64,000 nt of DNA from RBG-16-66-20 sp040752005 (GTDB lineage: Bacteria; Pseudomonadota; Gammaproteobacteria; Burkholderiales; SG8-39). Shown here in pieces: positions 33,553-40,754 of this stretch. The position numbers and the translations under genes are program-made. Within the stretch, counting starts at the first letter, position 1, and each line of letters opens with the position of its first letter. The stretch is taken from NCBI GenBank assembly GCA_040752005.1, contig JBFMFX010000013.1, positions 1 to 64,000 of the forward strand. The letters run 5' to 3'. The notes beneath the pieces were generated by a model. It searched no databases and was not told where the DNA came from. It was given only the letters and a program-made list of their open reading frames with translations.

Positions 33553-33963
33553 ATGCAGACAGGCAAGGCCGTCGCAGACGCTGCGATCGGCGCCGGGCGG
33601 GAAACCGGCACCGAAAAGGCCGGAGCGAACACCGGGCTCGCGGGCGCCGCTCTCTCCGCGCTCGGCGCATCGGCCTGCTGCCTCGGGCCGCTCGCACTGG
33701 TGAGCGCCGGCGCAAGTGGCGCCTGGATCGGCAACCTCTCGGCGCTCCAGCCGTACCGCTGGATCTTCATCGTCGCAGCGCTCGGCTTCATCGGGCTCGC
33801 CGCGCACCGAATCTTCCGCGCGCGGCCGGCGGCGGCCTGCGAGCCGGGCACCGCCTGTGCCCTGCCCCAGGCAGGCCGCGGGCAGAAGATCGCGTTCTGG
33901 CTGATCGCGGCGCTCGTACTCGCGGCGATCGCGTATCCGTATTTCCTTCCCCTGTTTTACTAG
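33553..33963 (+). CDS. merT: Mercuric ion transport protein MerT
   Basis: Inner-membrane Hg(II) importer of 136 residues with three predicted helices. The paired Cys42-Cys43 (SACCLGP) in helix 1 and the cytoplasmic pair Cys96/Cys102 (CEPGTAC) are in the expected places for Hg relay. The N-terminus is about 25 residues longer and more polar than in Tn501 MerT. GGAGGTGG lies just ahead of ATG 33553. It is the first gene under the mer promoter, 10 bases before merP. Confidence 0.92.
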   Translation: MQTGKAVADAAIGAGRETGTEKAGANTGLAGAALSALGASACCLGPLALVSAGASGAWIGNLSALQPYRWIFIVAALGFIGLAAHRIFRARPAAACEPGTACALPQAGRGQKIAFWLIAALVLAAIAYPYFLPLFY

Positions 33964-33973
33964 GAGCCGCGCC

Positions 33974-34267
33974 ATGATGCGCAGCGTGTTCCTCGCCTGG
34001 CTCGCGCTCGGCGCGGCGCTCGGAATGCCCGCGACTGCGGCCGCTGCCGAGAAGACGGTCGTTCTCTCGGTTCCGGGCATGACCTGCGAAGCGTGCCCGA
34101 TCACCGTGCGCAAGGCGCTCGAGCGGGTCCCCGGCGTCATCAAGGTCAAGGCGACGTACGAGCCGAAGGAAGCCACGGTGACCTTCGACGATGCGAGGAC
34201 GAGCGTCGAGGCGTTGCTCGAGGCCACCCGGCGCGTCGGGTTTGCCGCGCAGGTAAAGAGCCCATGA
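33974..34267 (+). CDS. merP: Periplasmic mercuric ion-binding protein MerP
   Basis: Exported HMA-fold protein of 97 residues that scavenges Hg(II) in the periplasm and hands it to MerT. A signal peptide (about 1-25) precedes the metal motif GMTCEACPIT with Cys38 and Cys41. The start could be either of two adjacent ATGs (33974 or 33977). Its stop overlaps the next gene's ATG (ATGA). Confidence 0.93.
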   Translation: MMRSVFLAWLALGAALGMPATAAAAEKTVVLSVPGMTCEACPITVRKALERVPGVIKVKATYEPKEATVTFDDARTSVEALLEATRRVGFAAQVKSP

Positions 34268-34479
34268 ACTCCCCACTGCTGTTGCAGAGCACGCTCACCT
34301 GCCCGTCGTGCGGGCGCGCAAGCTCCGAGTCGATGCCGACGGAGGCGTGCCTGTTCTTCTGGACCTGTCCCGCCTGCGGCGCGCGACTGAAGCCGAAGCC
34401 CGGCGACTGTTGCGTGTTCTGCAGCTATGGCAGCGTGCCCTGCCCCCCGGTACAGGCCGCAAGGCGTGGTGCGAGCTGA
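34264..34479 (+). CDS. GDCCVxC-domain small Cys-rich protein
   Basis: Protein of 71 residues with nine cysteines: a CPSC pair, Cys29, a CPAC pair, then GDCCVFCSYG (Cys49, Cys50, Cys53) and Cys60. No signal peptide is seen, so it is probably cytoplasmic. The GDCCVxC domain is found in mercury and other metal operons and is likely a soft-metal-binding protein, though its role is not established. It overlaps the merP stop, so it is translationally coupled. Confidence 0.85.
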   Translation: MNSPLLLQSTLTCPSCGRASSESMPTEACLFFWTCPACGARLKPKPGDCCVFCSYGSVPCPPVQAARRGAS

Positions 34480-34747
34480 GATCCGCGTCGAAGTTTTCAC
34501 CGCGCCCGGCTGCGCGCGCTGCGCAGCGGCACGCGAGCGGCTGCGGGCGGCCGCCGAGCAGGCGGGCGGCGGCCGGGTGCGCTGGCGCGAGGTGGACGTG
34601 ACACAGGAAGCCGGCTACGCGATCTCGCTCGGCGTGCTGAGCACGCCCGCGATCGCGCTGGACGGCGAGCTGGTGTTCGCGACGCTTCCGAGCGAGGCGC
34701 AGTTGCGCGCCGCGATCGCGCGGCGGCTCGCCGCCGCCCGGCGCTGA
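34469..34747 (+). CDS. Glutaredoxin/thioredoxin-like protein in the mer operon
   Basis: Small cytoplasmic redox-fold protein of 92 residues. The N-terminal strand IRVEVFTAPGCARC carries the CxxC active site (Cys15 and Cys18), and the cis-Pro region LGVLSTPAIALDGELVF follows. It may reduce Hg-thiol or disulfide intermediates in place of the missing MerA. The start is taken as GTG 34469 (GTG 34466 is also possible), overlapping the preceding gene by 11 bases. The next gene starts one base after its stop. Confidence 0.8.
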   Translation: MRAEIRVEVFTAPGCARCAAARERLRAAAEQAGGGRVRWREVDVTQEAGYAISLGVLSTPAIALDGELVFATLPSEAQLRAAIARRLAAARR

Positions 34748-34748
34748 C

Positions 34749-35444
34749 ATGGACTACGAAGCGCTGCGCCAGGCCGCCGAGCAGGCGACGCTCGCATCCC
34801 TTGTCGTCGGGCTCAGCGCCGGGTTTCTCTTCAGTTTCAACCCGGTGGCGCTCGCCGCGATTCCGGTTTCGCTCGGGTACGTCACCCGGGCGCGCGCGCC
34901 GCGCGAGGCGATCGGCTGCGGCGCGATGTTCATCGGCGGTATGCTCGCGGCGCACGCCGCGCTCGGGCTTGCGGCCGGCTTCGGCGGCGACGGGCTGCAG
35001 CGGCTGCTCGGCCGGCAGTGGGGGCTCGTGCTCGGGCCGCTGCTCATCGTGCTCGGTGCCGCCTGGCCGGGCTGGCTGCGGCTTCCGCTGCCGGCGATCG
35101 CGCTGCGCGCGCCGCGCACAACCGGGCTGTGGGGCGCAGCCGCGCTCGGCGCCGCGTTCTCGGTGGCGGTGTGTCCCTTCTGCACGCCGGCGCTCGTGGT
35201 GCTGCTCGGAGTCGCCGCGGCAATCGGCTCGCCCGCCTTCGGTGCGACGCTGCTCCTTGCCTTCGCGCTCGGACGCGCGCTGCCGATCCTGATCGGCGCG
35301 CTCGCGCTCGGCTGGCTCGAATCGCTCAGGCCGCTCGCCAAGTGGCATCGCGCCTTCGAGGTCGCGGGCGGCCTGCTGCTGATTGCCTCCGGTCTCTATC
35401 TGCTGAACGCGTACTTGCTCGTCATCCCGGCGCTCGCGGTGTAG
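34749..35444 (+). CDS. CcdA/DsbD-like membrane protein at end of mer operon
   Basis: Inner-membrane protein of 231 residues with about six helices, of the cytochrome c biogenesis/DsbD transmembrane family. One Cys pair is clear (AVCPFCTPALVVL, Cys142 and Cys145). The position of the usual first-helix Cys reads FSFNPVALAAIP with Val, so it cannot do the standard two-Cys thiol transfer. In this operon it more likely moves Hg(II) or works with the adjacent CxxC protein. It is the last gene of the mer unit. Confidence 0.8.
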   Translation: MDYEALRQAAEQATLASLVVGLSAGFLFSFNPVALAAIPVSLGYVTRARAPREAIGCGAMFIGGMLAAHAALGLAAGFGGDGLQRLLGRQWGLVLGPLLIVLGAAWPGWLRLPLPAIALRAPRTTGLWGAAALGAAFSVAVCPFCTPALVVLLGVAAAIGSPAFGATLLLAFALGRALPILIGALALGWLESLRPLAKWHRAFEVAGGLLLIASGLYLLNAYLLVIPALAV

Positions 35445-35488
35445 GCGGCGTGCCCCTGCGTTCGCTCAGGCGCGGAATTCGCGCCGTT

Positions 35489-36400
35489 TCACGGCCCGCT
35501 CCTGCCCGGATTCTCGTCGTCCTCGGCCGGTTCGCGTCCGCCCGCGGCGATGCGGTCCCACGTCGCCCCACCGTTGACGCTGAGATACACGTCCTGCCAG
35601 CGCGTGGCGATCGCGATCTGTCTCGGGTCGACCGGATTTTCCGCGATGCGATCCACCACGTCGGTCCACGCCACCGGCAGCTCGATGTGCCTGCGCTGCC
35701 GGCCGTCGAGCGAGGACACGATCAGCGTGCGCGAATAGGCGTAGACGTAGTACAGGTCCGCGCTGCCGCCACCGAACGCCACGGCGGAAACGACGCCGCC
35801 GCGCGCAAGGCGCCGGAAGCGCGCGCCGCCGTCACGCGAGACGAACAGTCCGGTGGTGGTCGCCGCCGCGACCGTCATGGCGTGCTCCGGATGGACCGCG
35901 AGTCCGAGCACCCAGCCTTGCAGGCCGCGCGCCGGCACGCGCTCCCAGCTCCGGGCGCCATCGCGCGCCGCGTACAAGCCCGGGACCGGAAGCAGCGGCA
36001 GCGGCAGCGGGCTGAAGAAGTAGAGCATCCCGGAGCGGTAGCCGGCGGCGGCGACGTGGAATGCCGCCTCGCCTTCGAGCAGCGCGGATTCCCACGTCGC
36101 GCCGCCGTCGCCGCTGCGCACCAAACCGAGCGGCTCTGCCGGCGGATTGCCGGGCCTGCGGTAGCCGCTCGCGATCAGCGCGTCGCGGCTGGCCGACAGC
36201 GCCCGCAAGTCGTAGGCGGGACCGCGAATGCGCGACCAGGTTCCTTCCCGGTACGCTACCAGCCCCCGCTCCGTCGCGACGAGAAGCGCTCTTCCATCGG
36301 GCGAGAACGCAAGCCCGTGCACGTGAAAGCGCAGCTCTTCGCCTGCGGCGCGAGCCGCGAGCATCGCGGCAGCGACGAATGCCATCAACCACTTCAGCAC
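35489..36400 (-). CDS. BNR/sortilin-type beta-propeller protein (copy 1)
   Basis: Exported protein of 303 residues with a signal peptide at the N-terminus. It opens with ELRFHVHGLAFSPDGRALLV and carries Asp-box repeats (SGDGGATWE, SRDGGARFR, SVNGGATWD) typical of BNR/sialidase-like propellers. The catalytic residues of glycosidases are not evident, so a binding or scaffold role is more likely. A paralogue lies at 47201-48094 in the copper operon. GTG 36400 with GGAGG 7 bases upstream is the preferred start. It lies after a cyclase-YHS gene. Confidence 0.8.
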   Translation of the reverse strand: MLKWLMAFVAAAMLAARAAGEELRFHVHGLAFSPDGRALLVATERGLVAYREGTWSRIRGPAYDLRALSASRDALIASGYRRPGNPPAEPLGLVRSGDGGATWESALLEGEAAFHVAAAGYRSGMLYFFSPLPLPLLPVPGLYAARDGARSWERVPARGLQGWVLGLAVHPEHAMTVAAATTTGLFVSRDGGARFRRLARGGVVSAVAFGGGSADLYYVYAYSRTLIVSSLDGRQRRHIELPVAWTDVVDRIAENPVDPRQIAIATRWQDVYLSVNGGATWDRIAAGGREPAEDDENPGRSGP

Positions 36401-36556
36401 GCGGTGCCTCCTGTTCCGACTCGGCCAGGTGCCACGCCATGCGCCACACCGCCGCGCGGCGCGAGCGGCACCGCGACCGGCGCCAGCGAGGCCGAGCGCC
36501 GCGAGCGCGCTGACGGCGTTTCGACACCCGATGCGCGCCGCCCTGCCGCGCACCGA

Positions 36557-37255
36557 TCATAACCCGCCGGAACCGGTGTACAGCTCCGGCGCAGCCGCGA
36601 AGGCACGCGCGCACTCCAGCGAGCAGAATCGGTAGACCTTGCCTTCGTGCACGATGCTTTCGGCGGCGCGAGCGAGGGCGACCTGCATGCGGCAGACGGG
36701 GTCGATCGCGGCGGCCACGCGCCGGTCGCCGACGCGTACCAGCTCGAAGACCGCGACCGGATGAGCGACATTCCTGAAGCGGCGCTTTCCAATTGGGCGC
36801 GCTTCGATCGTGGCGAGCGTGCGCACCGCCTGCGCGATCGGCTCGGTGCACAGGATTTGCCCGCCCCGGGCCTGCCCCGCGAGTCGCGCGGTCAGGTTGA
36901 TCGGTGCCCCGAAGAGCCGTCCGGCGCGCTCCACCACCGCGCCCCGATGAATCCCGGTGCGGATGCGCGGGAACCCCGGTTCGCGCTCTACCGCATCGCG
37001 CAGCTTGAGCGCGCTGCGCACCCCCGCGAGCGTTGCTGCCGCGGTGCAGAACACCTCGTCGCCGGTGCTGTTGACGAGCGCCACGCCCGGCTCGCAGCTC
37101 GCCTCGACCAGCCGCACAAAGCGAAGCACGATCTCGGAGGCGCGCAGCGCCCCGTGCGCCTCGGTGAGCGCCGTGTAGCCGGAAAGGTCGGCGATCACCA
37201 GCGTGAGATCGAGCTCGCGCGCCGCAACGACCTCAGTCGGACGAGAGTTCGGCAT
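36557..37255 (-). CDS. Class III adenylate/guanylate cyclase with C-terminal YHS metal domain
   Basis: Cytoplasmic protein of 232 residues. The class III cyclase domain keeps the metal-binding Asp23 (IADLSGYT) and Asp66 (NSTGDEVF), and the GAPINLTARLAG segment has the transition-state Asn and Arg. A YHS domain follows from about 184 (DPVCRMQV Cys188, FCSLEC Cys211/Cys215), the same metal-binding module used by the copper ATPase in this window. Metal-gated nucleotide signalling is an inference; the nucleotide specificity is unresolved. It is flanked by the beta-propeller gene and the cusA end. Confidence 0.85.
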   Translation of the reverse strand: MPNSRPTEVVAARELDLTLVIADLSGYTALTEAHGALRASEIVLRFVRLVEASCEPGVALVNSTGDEVFCTAAATLAGVRSALKLRDAVEREPGFPRIRTGIHRGAVVERAGRLFGAPINLTARLAGQARGGQILCTEPIAQAVRTLATIEARPIGKRRFRNVAHPVAVFELVRVGDRRVAAAIDPVCRMQVALARAAESIVHEGKVYRFCSLECARAFAAAPELYTGSGGL

Positions 37256-37261
37256 TGGCGA

Positions 37262-37513
37262 TCAGCAGGAGCGGCAGCGGATCGCGCGAATCGTACGGCG
37301 GCAGCCGCGGGGTGACTTTCGCGGGCGGATCTCCGGGATGTGGTCGCAGGCCATGCGCCAGCGCCGCTGTAGCACGCGCCGGCAAAAACCGTAGTCGATC
37401 GCGTCCGAGGCGGCAGTCGCGGCGTCGGCGAGCGGCCGGCAGCTGCAGTGCCTGCCGTGCTTGCGCTCCCGATGCCCCGCAAGCCAGCGTTTCGGCAAGT
37501 CGTGGAAGTCCAT
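37262..37513 (-). CDS. Hypothetical small Cys/Arg-rich ORF downstream of cusA
   Basis: An 83-codon frame starts 6 bases after the cusA stop and ends 6 bases before the cyclase start. It has seven cysteines (HCSC, GFCRR, ACDH, GCRR, CRSC) and a high Arg content. No family is recognised and the ribosome-binding site is weak. It may be a real metal-related small protein or only an open frame in GC-rich DNA. Confidence 0.3.
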   Translation of the reverse strand: MDFHDLPKRWLAGHRERKHGRHCSCRPLADAATAASDAIDYGFCRRVLQRRWRMACDHIPEIRPRKSPRGCRRTIRAIRCRSC

Positions 37514-37519
37514 GGCCGA

Positions 37520-40500
37520 CTAGGAAACGGCAATATCCGCGGCTTTCACGCCGTGCCCGATCTGCCACGCCTTGATCACCGCGTAGATCGCCGGGATCAC
37601 GAACAGCGCGAGGATCGTCACCGAAACCATCCCGCCCACCATCGGCGCCGCGATGCGGCGCATGACTTCCGAACCGGTGCCGCTGCCCCACATGATCGGC
37701 AGCAATCCGCCGATGATCGCCGCCACCGTCATCATGATCGGCCGCACGCGCATCAGAGCGCCCTGCACGATCGCCTCGCGCAGGTCCGCGGCGGTGAGGT
37801 CCTCGCCCGCCGCGCGGCGCTTGTCGGCCGCGGCCGCGAGCGCGTGGTCTATGTAGATCAGGATCACGACGCCGATCTCCGCCGCCACGCCGAGCAGCGC
37901 AATGAATCCGACCGCGACTGCAACGCTCAGGTTATAGTCGAGCAGGTACATCAGCCAGATTCCGCCTACGAGCGCAAACGGAACCGACAGCATCACGATA
38001 AGCGTCTCGGTCACGCGCTTGAAGTTGAAGTAGAGCAGCACGAAGATGATCAGGATGGTGAGCGGGATCACCACCTTCAGCTTCTCCTTGGCGCGCTCCA
38101 TGTACTCGAACTGTCCGCTCCAGGCGACGAAGTAGCCTGGCGGGAACTTGACGTTGTCGCGCACCGCCTTCTGCGCATCGGCGACGTAGCTGCCGATGTC
38201 GCGGCCGCGGATGTCCACGTAGATGTACGCGGCGAGCAGCGCATTTTCGGTGCGGATGTTGGGCGGCCCCTTGACGAGCTTCACCTTGGCCAGCTGCCCG
38301 AGCGGGAGCATCGTCCCGCTCACGGTCCGGATCGGCCGGGCGCCGTCCATCGACGTCGCGGCCGCGCCCGCCGGACGCGCGGCGCCCGGCATCGCGCCTT
38401 CGCCTGCCTGCATCACCGGCACCAGGACTTGCGTGGCGATCGCCTCGGGGTCGCTGCGCAGATCGCGGGGATAGCGCACCACCACGCCATAGCGCTCCAA
38501 GCCCTCGACGGTAGTGGTCACCATCTCGCCGCCGAGCGCGGTTGCGATCACGTCCTGCAGATCCCCCACGGCAAGGCCGTAGCGCGCGAGCGCCAGGCGG
38601 TCGGGCTCGATTTCGATGTAGTAGCCGCCGGTCAGCCGCTCGGCGTACGCGCTTGTCGTGCCCGGCACAGTGCGCACCACGGCCTCGACTTCCTTGGCGA
38701 CGCGCTCGATCTCGGCGAGGTTCTTGCCGTACACCTTGATGCCGATCGGCGTGCGGATGCCGGTCGAGAGCATGTCGATGCGCGCCTTGATCGGCATGGT
38801 CCAGGCATTCGCCACTCCCGGAAACTGGAGCGCCGCGTCGAGCTCCGCGATCAGCTTGTCCATGGTCATGCCGGGACGCCACTCGCTCTGCGGCTTGAGG
38901 TTGATCACGGTCTCGAACATCTCGAGCGGCGCCGGGTCGGTGGCGGTGTTGGCGCGGCCCGCCTTGCCGAACACCGACTGCACCTCGGGAAACGTCTTGA
39001 TGATCTTGTCCTGCGCCTGCAGCAGCTCCGCGGACTTGGTCACCGAGACCGAAGGCAGCGTCGCGGGCATGTAAAGCAGCGTGCCCTCGTTCAGGGTCGG
39101 CATGAACTCGGTGCCGAGCTGCATCGCGGGCCAGACAGTGGCCCCCAGCACCGCGGCCGCGGCGAGGATCGTGAGCTTGCGCCAGCGCAGCACCAGGCCG
39201 ATCACCGGCCGGTAACCCCAGATGAGAAAGCGCACGAGCGGGTTCTTGTGCTCGGCTGGGATGCGCCCGCGGATGAACAGCCACATCAGCACCGGCACCA
39301 GCGTGATCGAGAGTAACGCCGCGCCCGCCATGGCGAAGGTCTTGGTGTAGGCGAGCGGCTTAAACATCCGGCCTTCCTGCGCTTCCAGCGTGAACACCGG
39401 AAGGAAGGAAACCGTGATGATCAGCAGGCTGAAGAAGAGCGCCGGGCCCACCTCCTTGCACGCCGCGATGATCGCGGGCAGGCGCGGCACTCCGGGCGCC
39501 AGGCGCTCCAGGTGCTTGTGCGCGTTCTCGATCATCACAATCGCCGCATCTACCATCGCACCGATGGCGATCGCGATGCCGCCGAGGCTCATGATGTTCG
39601 AGTTAAGCCCCATGGCATGCATGATGATGAACGCGATCAGCACGCCGATCGGCAGCATCACGATCGCCACGAGCGCGCTTCTCGCGTGGAACAGAAACAC
39701 GATGCACACAAGCGCGACGATCAGGCTCTCCTCGATCAGCGTTCCCTGAAGATTCTTGATCGCGCGATGGATCAGCTCGGCGCGGTCATACACGGTCTGG
39801 ATCGACACGCCCTCGGGAAGCCCGCTCGAGATCTCGGCGATCCGCGTCTTCAGATTATGGATCACGTCCTGCGCGTTCTGGCCGTAGCGCGCGACCGCAA
39901 TCCCGGCTACCACCTCGCCCTCGCCGTTCAGCTCGGCGATGCCGCGCCGCTCCTCGGGCACCAGCTCGACGCGCGCCACGTCGCGCACCAGCACCGGCGT
40001 GCCGCCTTCGGCCTTCACCACCAGCGCCTCGATGTCGGCGACGCCGCGCAGATAGCCGCGGCCGCGCACCACGTATTCGGTCTCAGCGAGTTCCACCACG
40101 CGCCCGCCGACGTCGCGGTTGGAATCGCGGATGACCTGCATCACCCTGGCGAGCGGCACGCCGTAGGCCTGCAGCAGGCGCGGGTTGACGGTCACCTGGT
40201 ACTGCCGCGCAAAGCCGCCCACGCTCGCTACCTCCGCCACACCCTGCGCCTTGGTGAGCTGGTAGCGGACGAACCAGTCCTGGATCGAGCGCAGTTCCTC
40301 CAGCGTGCGGTTCTTCGCCAGCACCGCGTATTGATAGACCCACCCTACGCCGGTAGCATCCGGCCCGAGCGAAGGCGTCACGCCGCGCGGCAGCCGGCCG
40401 GAGACGTAGTTGAGGTACTCCAGCACGCGCGAGCGCGCCCAGTAGATGTCGGTGCCGTCCTCGAAGATGACGTACACGAACGAGGCGCCGAACACCGACA

Positions 40501-40753
40501 GCCCGCGCACCACCTTGGATTTCGGCACCGCGAGCATCGCGGTGGTGAGCGGATAGGTTACCTGGTCCTCGATCACCTGCGGCGCCTGCCCCGGGTACTC
40601 GGTGTAGATGATCACCTGCACGTCGGAAAGATCGGGAATCGCGTCCACCGGCGTCTTGATCACGGCGTACACCCCCGCAGCGACCACGAAGAACGTCCCG
40701 AGCAGGACCAGAAAGACGTTGCGCGCCGACCACTCGATGATGCGGTTTAGCAT
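37520..40753 (-). CDS. cusA: CusA heavy-metal efflux RND transporter (Cu(I)/Ag(I))
   Basis: Inner-membrane proton-driven pump of 1077 residues and the motor of the CusCBA system. The copper-type methionine motif AWTMPIKARIDMLSTGIRTP is present, and the proton-relay helix AIAIGAMVDAAIVMIENAHK is intact. Twelve membrane helices and two large periplasmic loops are recognisable. A low-complexity insert, PVMQAGEGAMPGAARPAGAA, lies in the second loop and carries additional Met. The ATG at 40753 is 1 base from the cusB stop, and an upstream in-frame start is less likely. Confidence 0.95.
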   Translation of the reverse strand: MLNRIIEWSARNVFLVLLGTFFVVAAGVYAVIKTPVDAIPDLSDVQVIIYTEYPGQAPQVIEDQVTYPLTTAMLAVPKSKVVRGLSVFGASFVYVIFEDGTDIYWARSRVLEYLNYVSGRLPRGVTPSLGPDATGVGWVYQYAVLAKNRTLEELRSIQDWFVRYQLTKAQGVAEVASVGGFARQYQVTVNPRLLQAYGVPLARVMQVIRDSNRDVGGRVVELAETEYVVRGRGYLRGVADIEALVVKAEGGTPVLVRDVARVELVPEERRGIAELNGEGEVVAGIAVARYGQNAQDVIHNLKTRIAEISSGLPEGVSIQTVYDRAELIHRAIKNLQGTLIEESLIVALVCIVFLFHARSALVAIVMLPIGVLIAFIIMHAMGLNSNIMSLGGIAIAIGAMVDAAIVMIENAHKHLERLAPGVPRLPAIIAACKEVGPALFFSLLIITVSFLPVFTLEAQEGRMFKPLAYTKTFAMAGAALLSITLVPVLMWLFIRGRIPAEHKNPLVRFLIWGYRPVIGLVLRWRKLTILAAAAVLGATVWPAMQLGTEFMPTLNEGTLLYMPATLPSVSVTKSAELLQAQDKIIKTFPEVQSVFGKAGRANTATDPAPLEMFETVINLKPQSEWRPGMTMDKLIAELDAALQFPGVANAWTMPIKARIDMLSTGIRTPIGIKVYGKNLAEIERVAKEVEAVVRTVPGTTSAYAERLTGGYYIEIEPDRLALARYGLAVGDLQDVIATALGGEMVTTTVEGLERYGVVVRYPRDLRSDPEAIATQVLVPVMQAGEGAMPGAARPAGAAATSMDGARPIRTVSGTMLPLGQLAKVKLVKGPPNIRTENALLAAYIYVDIRGRDIGSYVADAQKAVRDNVKFPPGYFVAWSGQFEYMERAKEKLKVVIPLTILIIFVLLYFNFKRVTETLIVMLSVPFALVGGIWLMYLLDYNLSVAVAVGFIALLGVAAEIGVVILIYIDHALAAAADKRRAAGEDLTAADLREAIVQGALMRVRPIMMTVAAIIGGLLPIMWGSGTGSEVMRRIAAPMVGGMVSVTILALFVIPAIYAVIKAWQIGHGVKAADIAVS

Positions 40754-40754
40754 G

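Noticed and set aside
35489..36400. Annotation as a functional glycosyl hydrolase because of BNR repeats
   Set aside because: Asp boxes are structural only, and no catalytic Arg triad or Tyr/Glu pair of sialidases could be identified.
37448..39316. Long + strand frame opposite cusA, and similar long frames opposite the P-type ATPase, nirB and nasA
   Set aside because: All lack domains and ribosome-binding sites and mirror codon bias of the real genes on the other strand.
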